A stretch of 64,000 nucleotides of DNA, from NCBI GenBank assembly GCA_944472135.2, contig CALYDD020000407.1, positions 124,001 to 188,000 of the forward strand, read 5' to 3'. Positions 20,543 to 31,028 of this stretch are shown here, in pieces. Under the pieces are notes generated by a model. That model did no database searches, was not told where the DNA came from, and saw only the letters and a program-made list of their open reading frames with translations. Within the stretch, counting starts at the first letter, position 1; each line of letters opens with the position of its first letter. Source of the DNA: Trichobilharzia regenti. Its lineage: Eukaryota > Platyhelminthes > Trematoda > Strigeidida > Schistosomatidae. The position numbers and the translations under genes were made by a program.

Positions 20543-20620
20543 TTACAGCAAACTACAATTATAAATTTTAATATTATTGGAACTAGATGATTAACATTTC
20601 TACACAGGACAGTAATATTA

Positions 20621-21109
20621 GTTCACACATAATATAAAAGTTAGCATAACGGGACTAGTTAGTTTGTGTACCAAAATAACCACAGTTACTAAACAGAATA
20701 TATATGTATATATTTATTAATCACTCCTTAAGGACTCCCGTTGCTTTCTTTTGCGTTGCTGTTGTTTGTCTTCTTTTTTCTCTCACCATTTCAGCTTCCA
20801 TTTGACTTTTTGAATGAGAATGAATAATGTGGATATTTGACCATTTACAATGACAAATGATCTGCAAACATTATTGGTCCCGTATCTTTCAGTTGCCTGG
20901 TTAATAACGAATTAACTTTCTCCACGACGCAACCTGGATTACATTTGTGGAATATACTCTTATACCAATGGAAAAGTATCAATTTGTAATACAACTTCAC
21001 GATTGTAGCTTATAACATAACTGATCGTATCTGTAAAAATAGCTTCCTTATTACCCAATTTGGATATAAATCAAATCAAAAATGAGATTCGGATTTGTAC
21101 ACACCCAGG
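20621..21109. other. AT-rich spacer
   Basis: No gene, RNA or element recognised; short TA-rich tract at 20696-20722. Confidence 0.4.
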
Positions 21110-21371
21110 TTATATTGAGGAATTACTTCAAGCTTTATTTTTTCCCAAGTATTTTTAATCCATCCAAAACTTACTTGGGTTTTTTTGTTAATGCGAAGAC
21201 AATATTCCTATATTTCATGATGTGCTCCATTGAATGACTTGTTATATTGTGGAATAACTTCAAGCTTTATTTTTTCCCAAGTATTTTTAATCCATCCAAA
21301 ACTTACTTGGGTTTTTTTGTTAATGCGAAGTCAATATTCCTATATTTCATGATGTGCTCCATTGAATGACT
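21110..21371. repeat. Tandem repeat, two units of about 132 bp
   Basis: TTATATTG(A/T)GGAAT starts each unit, at 21110 and 21242. The units differ at only a few bases. Each contains the inverted pair CCCAAGTA...TACTTGGG, so a hairpin is possible. Confidence 0.9.
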
Positions 21372-21397
21372 GGTTATCATATTGTTCCCACAGACCT

Positions 21398-21460
21398 AAA
21401 AAAATGGCATGCATTTTCATGTAAATTTATATGTTTATATGAGAATATACATTATTATAA
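21398..21460. repeat. Short dispersed repeat
   Basis: AAAATGGCATGCATTTTCATG and the following bases recur at about 41965-42020, including the TTATGTTTATATGA block. The family is not recognised. Confidence 0.6.
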
Positions 21461-21752
21461 TTATTATTAAAACAAAAACGCCAGCAACCATGTAACTTAA
21501 CCATAAACCGAATTTATGAAATTTAATTAATGCTTATCCATGCCTGTATATTTGGTGTGTCCTACACAAGTAGGAAAAAATGTGTACTTTATTAAAACAT
21601 TATTATTAATTATGATTGCTAATCGTATATGTAATTTATCATATTGATGATGCCTGTAAACTGGCGTCTCTCATGTACAAAATGAGAATATACTATTATT
21701 ATTCGTGGTGTCATAGATTGCCTCACTTTTTCATCCTTATTATTGATAAGAC

Positions 21753-21791
<39 letters not shown>
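21753..21791. repeat. (ATT)n microsatellite
   Basis: About 13 ATT units; only a short, interrupted version is at the equivalent site near 11755-11795. Confidence 0.9.
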
Positions 21792-21929
21792 CACTACTAT
21801 TATTATGACTAATTGCACAATTTATATTCACCATCGTATTATCTTATAGACAAAACACCATGACTGCTTTATATTTGAATTTTTATTTGTAAAGTTCTGT
21901 AGGTAAGCCTGATGAAATCTAATTGAAAA

Positions 21930-23456
21930 CATTATTGTTCGCCTAAGTGTGTTGTTCAAAATTTTACTATTAGAATATTTAATATATTTGATATAACGTC
22001 CTGAGATATGTTTCACCTGGAACTTGTTCCGCTTCAGTTGCCGGTGTGTCGTAGAATTGTCTTTTTTCTTTCCTAGCATTCTTCTTCACTGCTCTATTCA
22101 GTGCAGTGTACATGGAACTCGGCTTCTCCTACTCTTGTCCATCTTTGCATTGTGTCATCTTCTCTCTCACCATCCCTTTCTCCCCAGTTAGCTTCCAGGT
22201 ATCTGTTGACAGCCATTCATTGTATTGTCTCTTCCTTCTTCTTAGAACAGTTTTACACGTTTCCTTGAACATCACCTTCAGAGAGTTCCAGTGTTCTTCC
22301 ACACAGGTTTCCTCAATGATGCCACGTGGTGTGTCCGACTTTGCTCTGATCTGATCTGAAGTGAAGACATCCCTTGTAGTTTCGTCCTTCAGTTCAGTTT
22401 CTCAATGTTGAACTTGAATTACAGTGGTCTGTCTCCAGTTGTTTTCGTTGATTCCAGCTCCTCCTTGAAGGTTCCTTGAACTAGATGATGGTATGAGCCC
22501 ACATCTGCTCTGCTTCTCGACTTTGCATCCAGCACACTAGCTGCATCTCCACTTCCTTGAGCAATATTGAGATGAAATCTATTTGGTTTGTTGTATGTCC
22601 GTCAGGCGAAATCCATGTTGCTTCGTGTATATCCTTGTGTTTTTAGACGCTCCCTCCGACCACCGGATCATTGGGAGTACAGATACTTGAGAATAACTAT
22701 CCGTTATTATTCATTTGTCCGAGCTAGAGCCTCTCGGCCCACGATGAGTTCTCTTCCTGTTTGGAATTCATATCACCCATAAGGATTTTGATGTCACCAT
22801 TTGGGATGTTGTCCATTACTGTTTGTGGTTGTCTGTAAGAGTCCTCCTTCTTTCCTTGTTCCGCGTTCTTCATAGCACTGTGCGTAGCATTGGATAACTG
22901 CTGCGTTCCTCCCTTCTTTTTGAGTTGAATGTCGCTGTCATCATCCTCCATGAGGTGATTGTTCCCTACTGCATTAGGACGTTTTTGCTGTCACTGGTGA
23001 CATCATGATAGCCACTCACTGCCTCAGTGTGCTCGTGGTTTTCGTCTGGGTGACCGGAGTAGATTATTGACTCTCTTGTTGACACTGTTGTCAATACACA
23101 TCCATTCTATCTGCTTTCACAGATATCCAGTACTTCTAAGCCATATCTTCGCATCTCTTTGGCTACCTGATCAGCCTGTCCAGTCTCGTCCGGTGTACGG
23201 CCATTCCACGTACCCATTCTTACTCTTGCTTTCGTCGGGAGAAGACATATCGACTGACTGGCTTCCCGAATGCTGGCTTTTACAAACCTGCGTCACTTCA
23301 CCTCTCATATTCCAGCAAAGAATGAGATCATCCTTTGAAATTTTCGTATTTTTTAATATATTTTTTGAGTGCTGAATTTTCTTTAGCGGTTTGATACGTT
23401 TGTTGGTGTATAGTTGCTAACCCTACGCCCAGTCCTCCCCGTTTATGCAGGCTTGG
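21930..23456 (-). pseudogene. RTE retrotransposon 5' half (second copy)
   Basis: Same content as 11930-13440: 5'UTR, endonuclease remnants (DNIPNGDIKILMGDM near 22800) and the linker. One informative difference is GDMNSKQ here versus GDMSSKQ in the first copy, so this copy keeps the ancestral catalytic Asn of the endonuclease motif. Still frameshifted. Confidence 0.8.
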
Positions 23457-23515
23457 GACGGGCTAGGAAACTAGTGAACTAGTTAAATAGGCGAGGTTTT
23501 CCTCATTGATTGCCT

Positions 23516-23806
23516 AGACGGCAATGCTCGGCTCAGTATACGGGCACTTCAGCTATAACCGAGGATAAACTTTCAGCGATTTGGTGAATGGTGACTAGCA
23601 ATGGAATTCGAGGATGCGCAAGACGTGACTCTTGTGGTCCAAGTGGTCCAGTGAATGCCTGGCTGTATGCAGCCTCAGTGGGAACATCACCATTCAATGG
23701 GGAATACAGGCACATCCAGTTGAGGAGTTCCAAGTCTGACAAAATATGAACCCTAGATTCCACTGCTAGTCACCATCCACAAAATTACTTCAAGTTACAA
23801 CTGCTT
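23516..23806 (+). mobile_element. Sm-alpha-like SINE remnant with decayed hammerhead (second copy)
   Basis: Copy of 13500-13790. Core remnant TTGAGGA at 23720-23726. Further decayed: GAGTTCCAAGTC replaces GAGTCCCAAATC. Confidence 0.6.
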
Positions 23807-24121
23807 GTTTTTAAACTTATTCTGTCGATTTTTTTTTACCCGACTGGAATATTTCTTTGTGGTGATTGGTATACACTGCTCAAAAACACCATGAAGTTAC
23901 TTTCATCCTCACCGGATACAAAATGAGCAGACTTATTGAAACAACCAATTAATAAATTTAAAGCGTATTTATTTCTAGGTTAATTTACTTGTCACTATCA
24001 TCCGAAATAACATCAGTGTTAATTCTTGGATATCATCGAAGTGTCTGTACTATCAGGTGACATGCCAACAGTGAGCGGATGTAACCAGTCCAGCATAATA
24101 TATCAACAGGAAGTGTGAGTA

Positions 24122-24867
24122 TTCTGTCTCTCTGGATTCAACATAGAACTTGGCACCGAAGTGCACCAGTTCGAGTTGCCACGTTCCAAATAGCACACAG
24201 AGGTAGACAAGAAGATGAGTGAAGAGAATCAATAGAGTTTGACAAGTATAAGAGTGAAACAGAATGGGTAAAGGTATAAAGGAATATGAAAGATTACAGA
24301 GACTGAATACATCTGCGCTGGCCATTGACAACGATTTTGAGCCATGTCACCTATTATCTCCAGCCATTGATTCCTAGAGTCCCGAGGCCCCCAACCCGGG
24401 AGTCTGCATCTCCCTACCTGACTGACTCAGTTTAACTATCAAGGATTTCATGGATTGATGAGGCCATGTTTTTGTTTGGCCACCACTAGCTCTTTTCCAA
24501 CCTGCACCTATATCAGCTGGCAATGCCCGTCGGGGAAGGCGGTGGTTAGGCATGCGCAGCACGTGACCTAGCCATCTTAGTCTTTGTAACTTTATAGCCT
24601 CGTCGATTGATTTTCCCTCTTTGCCCAACACTCTACGCCTAACGTCAGCATTACTTATCTTATTAAACCACCTAACGTGAGACAGAGATCTCAGACATCT
24701 ATGATCGAAAGCAGTTAACATTTTCATGTCTTCAACTCGTATTGGCCATGTTTCAGAGCCATCGAGAAGGACGGAGCGAACTGCAGCTGAGTAGTACACA
24801 CATCCCTTGGTTGATAGCCGGATGTCACGCCTACGCCAGAGATGGTGTAAGTCAGCGAAAGCAGTAA
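24122..24867 (-). pseudogene. RTE retrotransposon 3' end (palindrome family)
   Basis: Minus strand. [52 protein letters not shown] are nearly identical to the palindrome RTE, but here the normal 3' end follows ([20 protein letters not shown]) together with 3' noncoding sequence to about 24122. It shows what the palindrome copies lost beyond PRRALLAD. At 24867/24868 it is joined directly to Gypsy RT sequence. Confidence 0.85.
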
Positions 24868-26110
24868 GGTCATCTACAACGCGAAGAATTCCATGTCATC
24901 TGGAAGGCGAAGTGGAGCGACAAGTGCAAGAGACGTTAAAAGACGATACTATTGAGGAAGCTGATAGCCCGTACAACTCTCTAGTGCTGTTAGTAAAAAA
25001 AGCGAATGGGAAGTATAGATTCTGTGTTGATTTTCGACAGTTAAACAGTATGACAGAGTTAAGACCGTGTGCCATGCCAACAGTGGTAGAAACCTTAGAT
25101 CGCCTACAAGGCGCGAATGTGTTTTCGGTTTTCGATCTTCGCTTAGGACACTGGCAGATACCGAGAAAACCAGTTGATAGAGATAAGACGGCATTCATCG
25201 TGGGTCAGACACAATATCGATTTAAACGCATGCCATTCGGACTAGCAGGTGCACCGTTTACGTTCAGAAGACTGATGACGCTATTACTTAAGAACTTAAA
25301 AAACGTGGAGGTGTATGGTGATGATCTTGTCATATACAGTCAAAATGAAAACGATCATGTGAGCCATGTAGAAGCAGTGCTGCGACGCATCCAAGTGTTT
25401 GAACTGCGCGTCAACAAAACCAGGTCCAAGGTAGCCAAAAAGAATGTTAGCTGTTGGGACATAAAGTGGGAAATGGTGAGATTAAACCATTACCGGAGAA
25501 AATTTTGACGATTAAAACGATTCCAGCCCCGAGTTTAAAGAGAAAATTGAGACAATTCTTGAGTAGAGCGGCGTTTTATAGTCGCTTCGTGGAGAACTTT
25601 AATGAGATAGCAGCCCCTCTATACAGGCTACTGGGTGAGCCAAAGTTTGTTTGGTCGGAAGAATCGCAGAGGGCATTCGACAGAATTAAACACCTGTTCG
25701 ACCACCAACAAATGACGCTAAAACTACCCGTACGTGGAAGACAGTTCACGGTGTGCACAGATGCCAGTGACTACGCTATAGGTGCGGTCCTAAGACAGGG
25801 TGAGGGAATCGTTGAGCGTGCCAGTAGTGTTTTGACCCTCACAGAGAGAAAGTATTCAACGATAGAGAAAGAATGTTTAGCAATGATATGGGCAGCCGAC
25901 AAATGGAAACCTTATTTACTCGGCCAGTAGTTCCACATCGAAACTGATCATAAGCCGCTGCAATTTTTGAAGACAGCGATAGACTCACGGGGGTAATTGT
26001 CACGGTGGATGCTGAGTCTGCAGGAGTACGATTTTACGATCTCACACGTTCCTGGAAGTGAAAATGTCCTGGCAGATTTGTTATCGAGACCAGAAGATGA
26101 GTCTGAGTTG
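24868..26110 (+). pseudogene. Gypsy pol: reverse transcriptase and RNase H (copy 1)
   Basis: RT: TIEEADSPYNSLVLLVKKAN, YRFCVDFRQLN (catalytic Asp), FSVFDLRLGHWQI, FKRMPFGLAGAPFTFRRLM, and VEVYGDDLVIYS (the YxDD box is YGDD). A 1-nt frameshift near 25455 moves to the 25454-25930 frame with FLSRAAFYSRFVENFNEIA, APLYRLLGEP and RNase H FTVCTDASDYAIGAVL and YSTIEKECLAMIWA. A TAG at 25928-25930 interrupts before FHIETDHKPLQFL; a second stop (TAA) after SRG is unique to copy 1. Dead, but close to the active sequence. Confidence 0.88.
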
Positions 26111-26288
26111 CCCGAGGTCGCGTACGGAGTGCATGCTGTAGAACAAGACCCACTAAAACTTGAACGCAGGCAAAGGTTGGACGATACGCTGAATACAGTA
26201 ATACAGGTGATCACCAACGGGATAGAAGTAGATCAAGCTACGGAGAGTAAGGAGCTAACCACACTACTCAGACAGAGATTGACTAAGA

Positions 26289-27215
26289 ATGAATGCCTAC
26301 GGGACTCTGACCTGGCGAGAGAACGACGGAAGCTGGCTGGCTGTCATACCTCAATCGTCGCGCCACGACATGATAGAAGAATGTCACCAGCTAGCACATA
26401 CAGGCGTGGCCCGAACAACCGACCTCCTAAGACAAAGCGTGTACTGGCTAGGTATGAGAGAAGACGTAGCAAGATACGTACTTGGATGTTTACGGTACCA
26501 GCTAATGAAAGGCGACCGGTGCATACGACCACCGCTTCAGTCGATTCCAGTTACTGCGATAGGTGACTTGTGGTCCGTAGATGTCATGGGTCCATTTCCT
26601 CAGACATCCAATGGTAATCAGTACCTCTTGGTGATGACGGAACACGCGACACGATGGGTAGACGCCGTAGCAATCCCAGACCAACGTGCAAGGACCGTGA
26701 CAGATGCAGTCGTTAGACACATCGTTGAAGACCACGGCGTACCGAAGACAATACTGACAGACCAAGGTCCCTGTTTCGAGAGTGAAGAATTTACTTCCCG
26801 TTTGCAACAGCTGGGCATCAAGAGGATCAGAACGACCCCATATCATCCACAAACGAATGGCCTAACGGAGAGAAACAACCGTACACTGAAGGAGTGGCTG
26901 GCCTCGAAGGGCGGTAACTGGGAAACGGAACTTCCACTGATTTTACTAACACATCGTGCTACCACTCAGGAAACAACGAAGAAGTCACCCTTCCAACTGA
27001 TGTATGGTAGAAAACCACGATTACCGACACACAATAAGACCTGGCTCCTGCACCAAAAGCTGAGTACGACGAAATTAAAAGCAGAGCGGAAAGAGGCAGT
27101 CAAGAATGTAATACGCAAGCAGCGGAGTGATGTCGCGAAGTCTCAGATGAAAGAGAAGACGCAGTGTATTACCTTTGCAGTCGGGGACCAAGTGAAGTGT
27201 AGAGACAGGAGATAG
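26289..27215 (+). CDS. Gypsy integrase (copy 1)
   Basis: Open 308-aa frame covering the integrase region. Zinc-binding remnant: HQLAHTGVARTTDLLR (second zinc His present) and GCLRYQLMKG, where the second Cys of CxxC is Tyr. Catalytic core: DLWSVDVMGPFPQ (Asp 1), TILTDQGPCFESEEF (Asp 2), NGLTERNNRTLKEW (Glu of DD35E). The C-terminus has FAVGDQVKCRDRR then a stop, cutting the usual C-terminal tail short. It inserts element cDNA into the genome. It lacks its own start context and would be made from the pol polyprotein, which is broken upstream. Confidence 0.8.
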   Translation: MNAYGTLTWRENDGSWLAVIPQSSRHDMIEECHQLAHTGVARTTDLLRQSVYWLGMREDVARYVLGCLRYQLMKGDRCIRPPLQSIPVTAIGDLWSVDVMGPFPQTSNGNQYLLVMTEHATRWVDAVAIPDQRARTVTDAVVRHIVEDHGVPKTILTDQGPCFESEEFTSRLQQLGIKRIRTTPYHPQTNGLTERNNRTLKEWLASKGGNWETELPLILLTHRATTQETTKKSPFQLMYGRKPRLPTHNKTWLLHQKLSTTKLKAERKEAVKNVIRKQRSDVAKSQMKEKTQCITFAVGDQVKCRDRR

Positions 27216-27460
27216 ACAGTTGGAGGCGGGCCAGGTTCACGGAAACTCCTTCCGAAGCGGGAAGGACCATACGCAATCACAAAATGACGGGGTCAAGTAT
27301 ATACCATCCGAAGAGGTGACAAACAGAAACCAGTTAATGCCAGTCAGCTCCAACGATGGGTACAGTGGGACAAGCCGATCAGTGACAATCCTCAACTAGA
27401 GGATGTAGCACCCAGAAAGTCGGAAGGTTTACGTAAGAAGCTATTTGACGGGGGAACGAG

Positions 27461-27746
27461 TGTGGTGAGAGCAGACTACTGGCCAATTGGTAGGCATTAA
27501 CCTACGCTGATTAGTAGACATTAATCTAGGCTGATTCAACAACCAATCACAGCAGACCTAAACGCGGGCAAATACGATTCGCAGATAGAAGGCTCTACTT
27601 TCCGATAAATATCGAAAGAAACCAATCAGAAGACCTCCTTTTTCTGCTTGCATAAGCCTTATAAATGTACATAAAATATATATAAATAAGTGTTGATTTT
27701 CGTAATAAAACGATCTATTGCCTGGTCCTTGTCTTCTGTTGTTACA
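27461..27746 (+). repeat. Gypsy 3' LTR (copy 1)
   Basis: Begins TGTGGTGAGAG just after a purine-rich GACGGGGGAACGAG (polypurine tract) and ends TGTTGTTACA, so TGT...ACA ends. Contains a TATA-like CTTATAAATG at about 27658 and an AATAAAA polyadenylation signal near 27703. About 286 bp. No 5' LTR was found in the window. Confidence 0.7.
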
Positions 27747-29731
27747 CCAAAACCCTTTAAACTTTTGAGGGTTCTTATAGTTTGGTTAATATTAGTGTAG
27801 TTGAACTCAACAGTGCTAATTTCGTTTGGTGTGAGTGGAGATGGATTTTATGCCATATAAGTAATAGGGTGTATATCGAGTAGCTGGACTGAGGGCTTGA
27901 GGTAGTTACCTGCAAATGTTTTCTTGAATAGTTCACATATATCTGCAGAGTTAGTGCATAGCCCACCTTTGTCTATGAGGAGAGGAATGCTGTGCTTTTT
28001 GCGGTTCATTCGCTTCTTTAATATTTCTGTGAGTGCAAACACTCTAGCAGTACTGGCTACTGCGATGCATTCTTCGTTTCTCGTACGGAAATCTCGAGCT
28101 TGTGAGATGGAGCTAAGGGTGTTAAGTATAAGGCCTAGAGTGCCAAAGTCGTGGTGTTTGAAGTAACTTGCTTATAGTCTCTTCAGTTTCGTACGATCCT
28201 TTGGTTTTATGAATGACTTTCTGTGTGGGGAAACCTTTAGTGTTTGGAGTGGAATGACAGCATCTAAGCATGTGTTAGTGATATGGTAGAAGATGGTTAG
28301 GGCCCGCGATAGGTCATCAGTAGTGAAGTATTCATCCCATTCGGAGGATCTTAGCATTGATTCTACCAAGGCCTAGTTTGCCTTACTATAGTTCCTATAT
28401 ATTACTTGTTGTGAAGTGGAGGTATGGGATGCACTGCTACTCAGCGGAAGTGGCAGTGCACATATCACTGTTTTGTGGTCGCTCCCTGAAAACTCAGAAC
28501 CTACTAGGGTTGAAAGGCGGCTTATATTGTGGCAGAAGATTAAGTCTAGTACGTTATTACCTCTTGTGGGGGTAGTGACAGTTTGTTCCCAGCCAAGTAC
28601 ATCCAGTGCGTCTAAGAATTTATCAAATTTAGTTGGGCCTGTGGGTATATCCCAGTTGATTTCAGGTAAGTTAAAGTCGCCACATAGGATCTTATGGTCG
28701 TATTGTAAGTCGGATAATTGCTCCAGAGCATTAATAAGTTGGGTCTCGTAATTACTAAATGTGCCAGGTGCTCTGTAGGTGCATCCAATTAATGCTGTTA
28801 CGTTATTTAGGTGTACACTAACCCATAGAGTCTCAGGCACGTTAAGTGTACTACTCTCTAGCTGTGATACAGTAGGTGCATTAGGAAAGTACATGAGACA
28901 ACCCCCTCCATTACCACCTTCCCTGTCACACCGAAAGTGTGTGTAGTTATCTAAGCTTATTTCCTCGTCCAAGATGTTCGAATGACACCAAGATTCAGTG
29001 ATGACAATTACAGGGGGTTTGTATATTACTGTGAGTGCTCTGAGCATCGGCAATTTATTTAGAACAGATCTAGAATTTATGAGGATTTGGTAAAGGTGAG
29101 AGTTGAAATAGCATTTGAAGTATTTAAGTTCGTTAGTCAGCCCCGAATATGGTTCAGCACACAGTAGTTCTGCTGGACATGACGATCCTATGTTAAGAGG
29201 AGTTTCAGCATCCTGCTCACCTATGTCTATCGAGTTGGTGTGTGCTGTTTTCGGTGAAGAATTAGGAGTTTGAGTACTGGATTTGCTATAGATTAAGGAA
29301 TTTTTATTTTTAGTGAGGTTACAGAAGTGGGTAGGGTTCTTTATTTGACCTATACTTGTGCAAGTGTCAAGTGTGCCTAATGGATACAGGTGCACTAGAC
29401 CGTTCCTGTTTTCATGCAAGGAGGGAGCTAGCACTAGTGGTTTAGGAGTGTTAACATCCCTACCAGCTGTTTTTTCAACGCTGACAGGGACGCGGGGGAT
29501 AAAAAATGATTGAATCCTTGTGATGACCATGGCTTATTATTCCACCTATTGTTTGATGCTAGTTGTGTCCTTGTGTGGGTTTCGTATGTACTGCATTGTG
29601 GGTTAGTTCCCAGCAGACTTGTGCCATATATCCGGTCAAAATTTGTTTGTGTGCCATACTCTGAAGACCCTGAGTTGTTGATAGCCGAGTTCTGACTATT
29701 ACCACTTGTACTATTGAGGGTGACATAGAAA
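27747..29731 (-). pseudogene. CR1 fragment: ORF1 end, endonuclease, linker (copy 1, longer)
   Basis: Minus strand. ORF1 C-terminal debris near 29700-29530, then endonuclease: SHLYQILINSRSVLNKLPM, VIVITESWCHSN, GGGCLMYFPN, GCTYRAPG, ILCGDFNLPEINWD and LDLIFCHNIS, FSGSDHKTV. The linker (28369-27850) has FALTEILKKRMNRKKHSIP. Truncated before the RT, where it meets the Gypsy LTR. It is a different CR1 from the 16-20 kb element but has the same order. The ORF 28373-29530 (385 aa) is open. Fused to Gypsy gag at 29731/29732. Confidence 0.82.
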
Positions 29732-30825
29732 ATGAATATCCCACGGCCAACAGCGTTTGATGAACGAGACATACGGAGCTTCTTACGTGACGTCGAGGCT
29801 GTCGCTGAGCTGGTGGGCTTCAAGGATCAGGCGGCGAAGGCAGTTGTCCTGGGGACGCTGTTGAGAGGCCGAGCGAACGCGGCATATGGCTGCGTATTCA
29901 GGTTAAACGGCACAGTGTCTTGGAATAAATTGTTTGACAGTTTGGTATGGGAGTTTGACAGCGCAACAGACAGACAGCTGGCAAGGCAGCAGTTCCGGTC
30001 AACGAAGCTGGGACCTGATGGAGACCCGTTAGTATTGGCGGTGAAATTGACGAATTTACTTCGACGGGCGCTTCCCACGTTGGATAAAGAATCAGAAGAG
30101 CAGTTACTATCTTCTCAATTCATCGAGAGTGTCCCAGACCACATTTCTCAGCAATTACAACTGGTTAACGCAACGCAACCGATGGATATTAGTGAGCTAG
30201 CGAAGGTGACCAGACAGCTGCTGAGCACAACTGTAGCCGCTATAAAGCAGCCAAAACCAAACGAATACGAGCGGAAAATTGAAGCATTGCAGCGGGAAGT
30301 GGCGGCGTTAAAGTTGGCTGATAGAAAAAACCGATGTTTTGAATGCGGTAAGCCGGGACACTGGAGAAGACGGTGGAATAGTTGTTCTTTCTCTCGTATG
30401 AAACTAGATTTAGTGGGTGCTATTAAGAAAGGGGTCGTGTATTCGAAATTGCGAGTGAATGATCGAGAAATAGTATACTTAGTAGATACAGGAGCGGTCG
30501 TGTCGTTAATAGATAAGATATGTAAGAGTGTTAGTCAGTGTTCATTGACAATACAAACAGTAGGCGGGCATGTGTTGCGTATCACGGGTAGATCGAACTG
30601 TACGGTCGTTGTTGGCGGCTGTAAGGTGACGTTTCCTTTCATTTTTATACTCGAAATACAGCGAAAGATATTAGGAGCGGATTTTCTGCGGGAGATTGGT
30701 GCAATAATTGAATCGCAAGCGAACGTGGTGATCACGAAATACGGGCATATCAACATGTATGAGACCAGCGAGATAGCAGCGGTGAAGCTGTCGACGGTAT
30801 ACAATATGACAGAGTTAACTAATAA
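29732..30825 (+). CDS. Gypsy gag and protease
   Basis: N-terminal matrix/capsid-like helical region (FDERDIRSFLRDVEAVAEL, WNKLFDSLVWEF, RQQFRSTKLGPDGDPL), then a basic linker with a coiled-coil-like EYERKIEALQREVAALKL, a CCHC zinc knuckle (CFECGKPGHWRRRW, the last Cys replaced by Trp), then the aspartic protease active site YLVDTGAVVSLIDK (DTGA) and ILGADFLREIG. It packages the element RNA and processes the polyprotein. The frame is open from 29732 to the SINE insertion, which ends it at LTNK; past the SINE the frame resumes as YDHLFAGDGDPYG. No 5' LTR or primer-binding site upstream: it begins at a junction with a CR1 fragment. Confidence 0.82.
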
Positions 30826-31028
30826 ATTTTTTATTTTTATTTATTGTTTTTGATTTACAGCTTGATTCCACACTGTATTTTCGGTACAAGTATGGAATTT
30901 TCAGTATGGATATCGGTAGCCCAAATTTTGCAGGCCGACCATAGATATCAGGTGTGCGTCGGTGCGGACTCGAACCCCGGACCATGTGCATGTTCGGCGA
31001 GAGTCCTCACCACTGGGCCACCGACGCA
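30826..31028 (-). mobile_element. tRNA-derived SINE inside Gypsy
   Basis: On the minus strand: head GCGTCGGTGGCCCAGTGG (A-box-like), B box GGTTCGAGTCC, then CTATGGTCGGCCTGC and an A-rich tail. The 7-bp direct repeat AATAAAT flanks it, and removing the insert rejoins the Gypsy frame (LTNK-YDHL). One of four copies of this family in the window (also 42091, 46640, 48131). Confidence 0.85.

Larger units (their letters stand above)
16046..20620 (+). mobile_element. CR1-clade non-LTR retrotransposon, nearly complete
   Basis: Carries a 5' leader, ORF1 (16156-17631), an overlapping ORF2 (from 17556, endonuclease plus RT, ending 20542) and an AT-rich 3' end. The size, two-ORF order and sequence type fit schistosome CR1 elements. 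It sits between the two copies of the 2.4-kb segmental repeat. Element ends were not fixed by target duplications. Confidence 0.8.
21699..24121. repeat. Segmental repeat, second copy
   Basis: Second copy of 11697-14105. Differences are scattered single bases and the expanded ATT run. The match ends at 24121 after GGAAGTGTGAGTATT, where RTE 3' sequence begins. Confidence 0.9.
24868..27746 (+). mobile_element. Ty3/Gypsy element, copy 1 (pol part and 3' LTR)
   Basis: 5'-truncated by the junction with the RTE at 24867. It contains RT, RNase H, integrase and the 3' LTR. It is a near-identical copy of 31124-34002 (offset 6,256). Confidence 0.9.

Noticed and set aside
24896..25198. Antisense ORFs across the Gypsy RT (also 26344-26852 and their copies near 31.2-33.1 kb)
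   Set aside because: Shadows of the pol reading frames with no domain of their own.
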